This document shows positions 5,735-6,958 of a DNA stretch of 6,958 nucleotides, in pieces. Source of the stretch: Dehalococcoidales bacterium (GTDB lineage Bacteria; Chloroflexota; Dehalococcoidia; Dehalococcoidales; UBA5760); the NCBI GenBank assembly GCA_016931015.1, contig JAFGFP010000109.1, positions 1 to 6,958 on the forward strand, read 5' to 3'. Each line of letters opens with the position of its first letter. Positions within the stretch are counted from its first letter, which is position 1. The notes beneath the pieces are model-generated. The model worked only from the letters and a program-made list of their open reading frames with translations. It searched no databases and had not been told where the DNA came from. Both the position numbers and the translations under genes were made by a program.

Positions 5735-6958
5735 CTACGGCTCGACGTTACAGACGAAGCTCTGGGGCATATCCAGGTAGGTAATGCTGCAGTCCTTACC
5801 CATCAGATTCTCCGCCTCGGCGATGGCCTCTTCCACCGAGGCAAACGGCTCGAAGCTCAAGCTCCGGGCAACCTCGAAGTCGGTGGCTCCGGCCAGGAAG
5901 GCCTTCCCTACGTAGTTAAGCCCGTAGAGCCCCTGTCCGTAGAGAATCAGGGGGTGGGCGCCGTGGAAGGCGTAGCCGTAGCGGTATTTGTGGACGAATT
6001 CGGGGCGGTTGGCGTATTCCTCGGCGTAGAGCTCCCAGAGCTCGACCGGGTCTTTGGTATGGGGCAAAAGGTCATCGAACATCTCGGCGTAGGACGGGTT
6101 GTGCACCATGTTAAACTCGTTGGGACAGGGGTGACAGCAGATGATGATCCCGTCCGGCTTGACCAGGGGCATATTCTGGAAGAGACCGTAGCTGTAGGAG
6201 AGGGCCACGTTTCGTACCTGGATGGGGTTGATGAGGCGCTCCTTGGTGTAGGGGTCTTTTATCCCCTTGGAATAGGGGTCGCGGTCATTACCGATGCCGT
6301 AGATTACCACGTCCGACTGGCCCTTGACGTCGACCACCTGCTGCTGCTGGACGATAGGTATCCCCTGGTCGTGGGCCTCCACGGGGCTGCCGGCGGCTAC
6401 CTGAACCAGCTCCTGGGGATAGGCGTTATTCATGTTACCCTCGATGACGAGCACCCGGCGTCCCTTTTTAGCCAGCTCGGCTTCGATGACGGCCCCCATC
6501 TCGTTGAGCAGCTTGGGGAAGGCGGAGCGTTTCGGGTCGAGCGAAGATTTCCCCGAGGCCTTGGCGAAGGGGCGGTGGTGGTGCCGGATGCTGCGCCAGG
6601 TGCCCAGGCCGACGACCACCGTCTTCCAGCCGCCGTTAAAGTGCGACCACGGGTGGCTCACGTAGATGAGCTGGTCGGACTCGGTGACCAGGCGGCTTAC
6701 CTCCACCTCATGGTGCCGCTTGGTCTCCCCCAGAAAGACCAGGCTGTCTTTATCCTCGGCATCAAAGTTAAAGAGCCAGTTGGGACTGGCCCGGCCTACC
6801 AGGTCGTCACCCAGTATCCCGGCCAGCTCGCTCTGCGTCCACATCCGGTGCAGCCCGACGGCGCAGACGAGGCGGATATTGTGGCGGTCGACGCCGAGCT
6901 TGTCCAGCTCTTCGAGCAGCACCTTGACGGCGACCTCGATAAAGCCCGGCTTTACCTC
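5735..6958 (-). CDS. LarA-like nickel-pincer 2-hydroxyacid racemase/epimerase (N-terminus outside window)
   Basis: This is a lactate racemase-domain protein of the LarA superfamily, whose members use a nickel-pincer nucleotide cofactor to racemise or epimerise 2-hydroxy acids. The frame is open to the right edge, so the GTG at 6922 is internal. The window holds 407 residues, and alignment to Lactiplantibacillus plantarum LarA suggests about 70 more are missing. Counting from the edge, H37 (VGLHR) matches H108, and H102, K112 (HPWSHFNGGWK) and H128 (IRHHH) match H174, the cofactor-linking K184 and the Ni ligand H200, with identical 10- and 16-residue spacing. The C-terminal domain carries LVKPDGIII and the SFEPFASVEEAI stretch typical of the family's end. 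The estimated total of about 480 aa exceeds LarA's 424, with apparent insertions around residues 210-255. Homologues act on lactate, malate, phenyllactate and sugar acids, so the substrate is unknown. No larB, larC or larE maturation genes lie here. It converges on cimA across a 78-base gap. Confidence 0.88.
   Translation of the reverse strand, partial: EVKPGFIEVAVKVLLEELDKLGVDRHNIRLVCAVGLHRMWTQSELAGILGDDLVGRASPNWLFNFDAEDKDSLVFLGETKRHHEVEVSRLVTESDQLIYVSHPWSHFNGGWKTVVVGLGTWRSIRHHHRPFAKASGKSSLDPKRSAFPKLLNEMGAVIEAELAKKGRRVLVIEGNMNNAYPQELVQVAAGSPVEAHDQGIPIVQQQQVVDVKGQSDVVIYGIGNDRDPYSKGIKDPYTKERLINPIQVRNVALSYSYGLFQNMPLVKPDGIIICCHPCPNEFNMVHNPSYAEMFDDLLPHTKDPVELWELYAEEYANRPEFVHKYRYGYAFHGAHPLILYGQGLYGLNYVGKAFLAGATDFEVARSLSFEPFASVEEAIAEAENLMGKDCSITYLDMPQSFVCNVEP

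Noticed and set aside
6432..6665. Small + strand open frame opposite the larA-like gene
   Set aside because: It is antisense to conserved LarA motifs (including the K184 and H200 equivalents) and has no family resemblance.
1..6958. Search for mobile elements, CRISPR arrays, tRNA/rRNA genes, riboswitches or a defence/novel system
   Set aside because: Nearly all bases are accounted for by conserved metabolic genes. No direct-repeat arrays, inverted terminal repeats, transposase or integrase motifs or RNA gene signatures were seen. Any leucine leader would lie upstream of the window.

Overview
The window is ordinary core metabolism for most of its length. It holds a branched-chain amino acid operon on the + strand (bases 1-5656) and a convergent gene for a LarA-type nickel enzyme on the - strand (5735 to the right edge). 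Base composition is GC-rich, starts include TTG and GTG, and each start from leuC on has a purine-rich Shine-Dalgarno sequence. The order leuA-leuC-leuD-leuB-cimA, the short archaeal/thermophile-type LeuC (418 aa) and LeuD (166 aa), and a citramalate synthase at the operon end resemble the arrangement I know from Dehalococcoidia (Chloroflexota). The composition looks more GC-rich than Dehalococcoides itself, so a related uncultured lineage is my best guess. That placement is inference, not proof.

Layout: the 3' end of leuA (its first half lies left of the window); a short MgtC/SapB-type membrane protein 3 bases after leuA; leuC after a 44-base gap; leuD after 48 bases; leuB starting 1 base after the leuD stop; cimA starting 4 bases after the leuB stop; a 77-base gap between convergent genes with no convincing terminator; then the larA-like gene on the - strand, whose N-terminal ~70 codons lie beyond the right edge.

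How it works together: LeuA and CimA are paralogous acetyl-CoA-dependent synthases feeding one shared set of enzymes. LeuA makes 2-isopropylmalate (leucine branch). CimA makes (R)-citramalate from pyruvate (threonine-independent isoleucine branch). LeuCD isomerises both and LeuB oxidatively decarboxylates both, giving 2-oxoisocaproate and 2-oxobutyrate. One transcript would therefore supply both leucine and isoleucine precursors.

No new mobile, defence or RNA system is visible. The points most worth a second look are: an Arg-Arg pair in LeuB where NAD-dependent family members have the Asp that selects NAD; the MgtC-like gene inside the leu operon; a LarA homologue that keeps the nickel-pincer ligands but seems to lack a conserved active-site Lys; and a marked preference for T over C at codon third positions before a codon starting with A.
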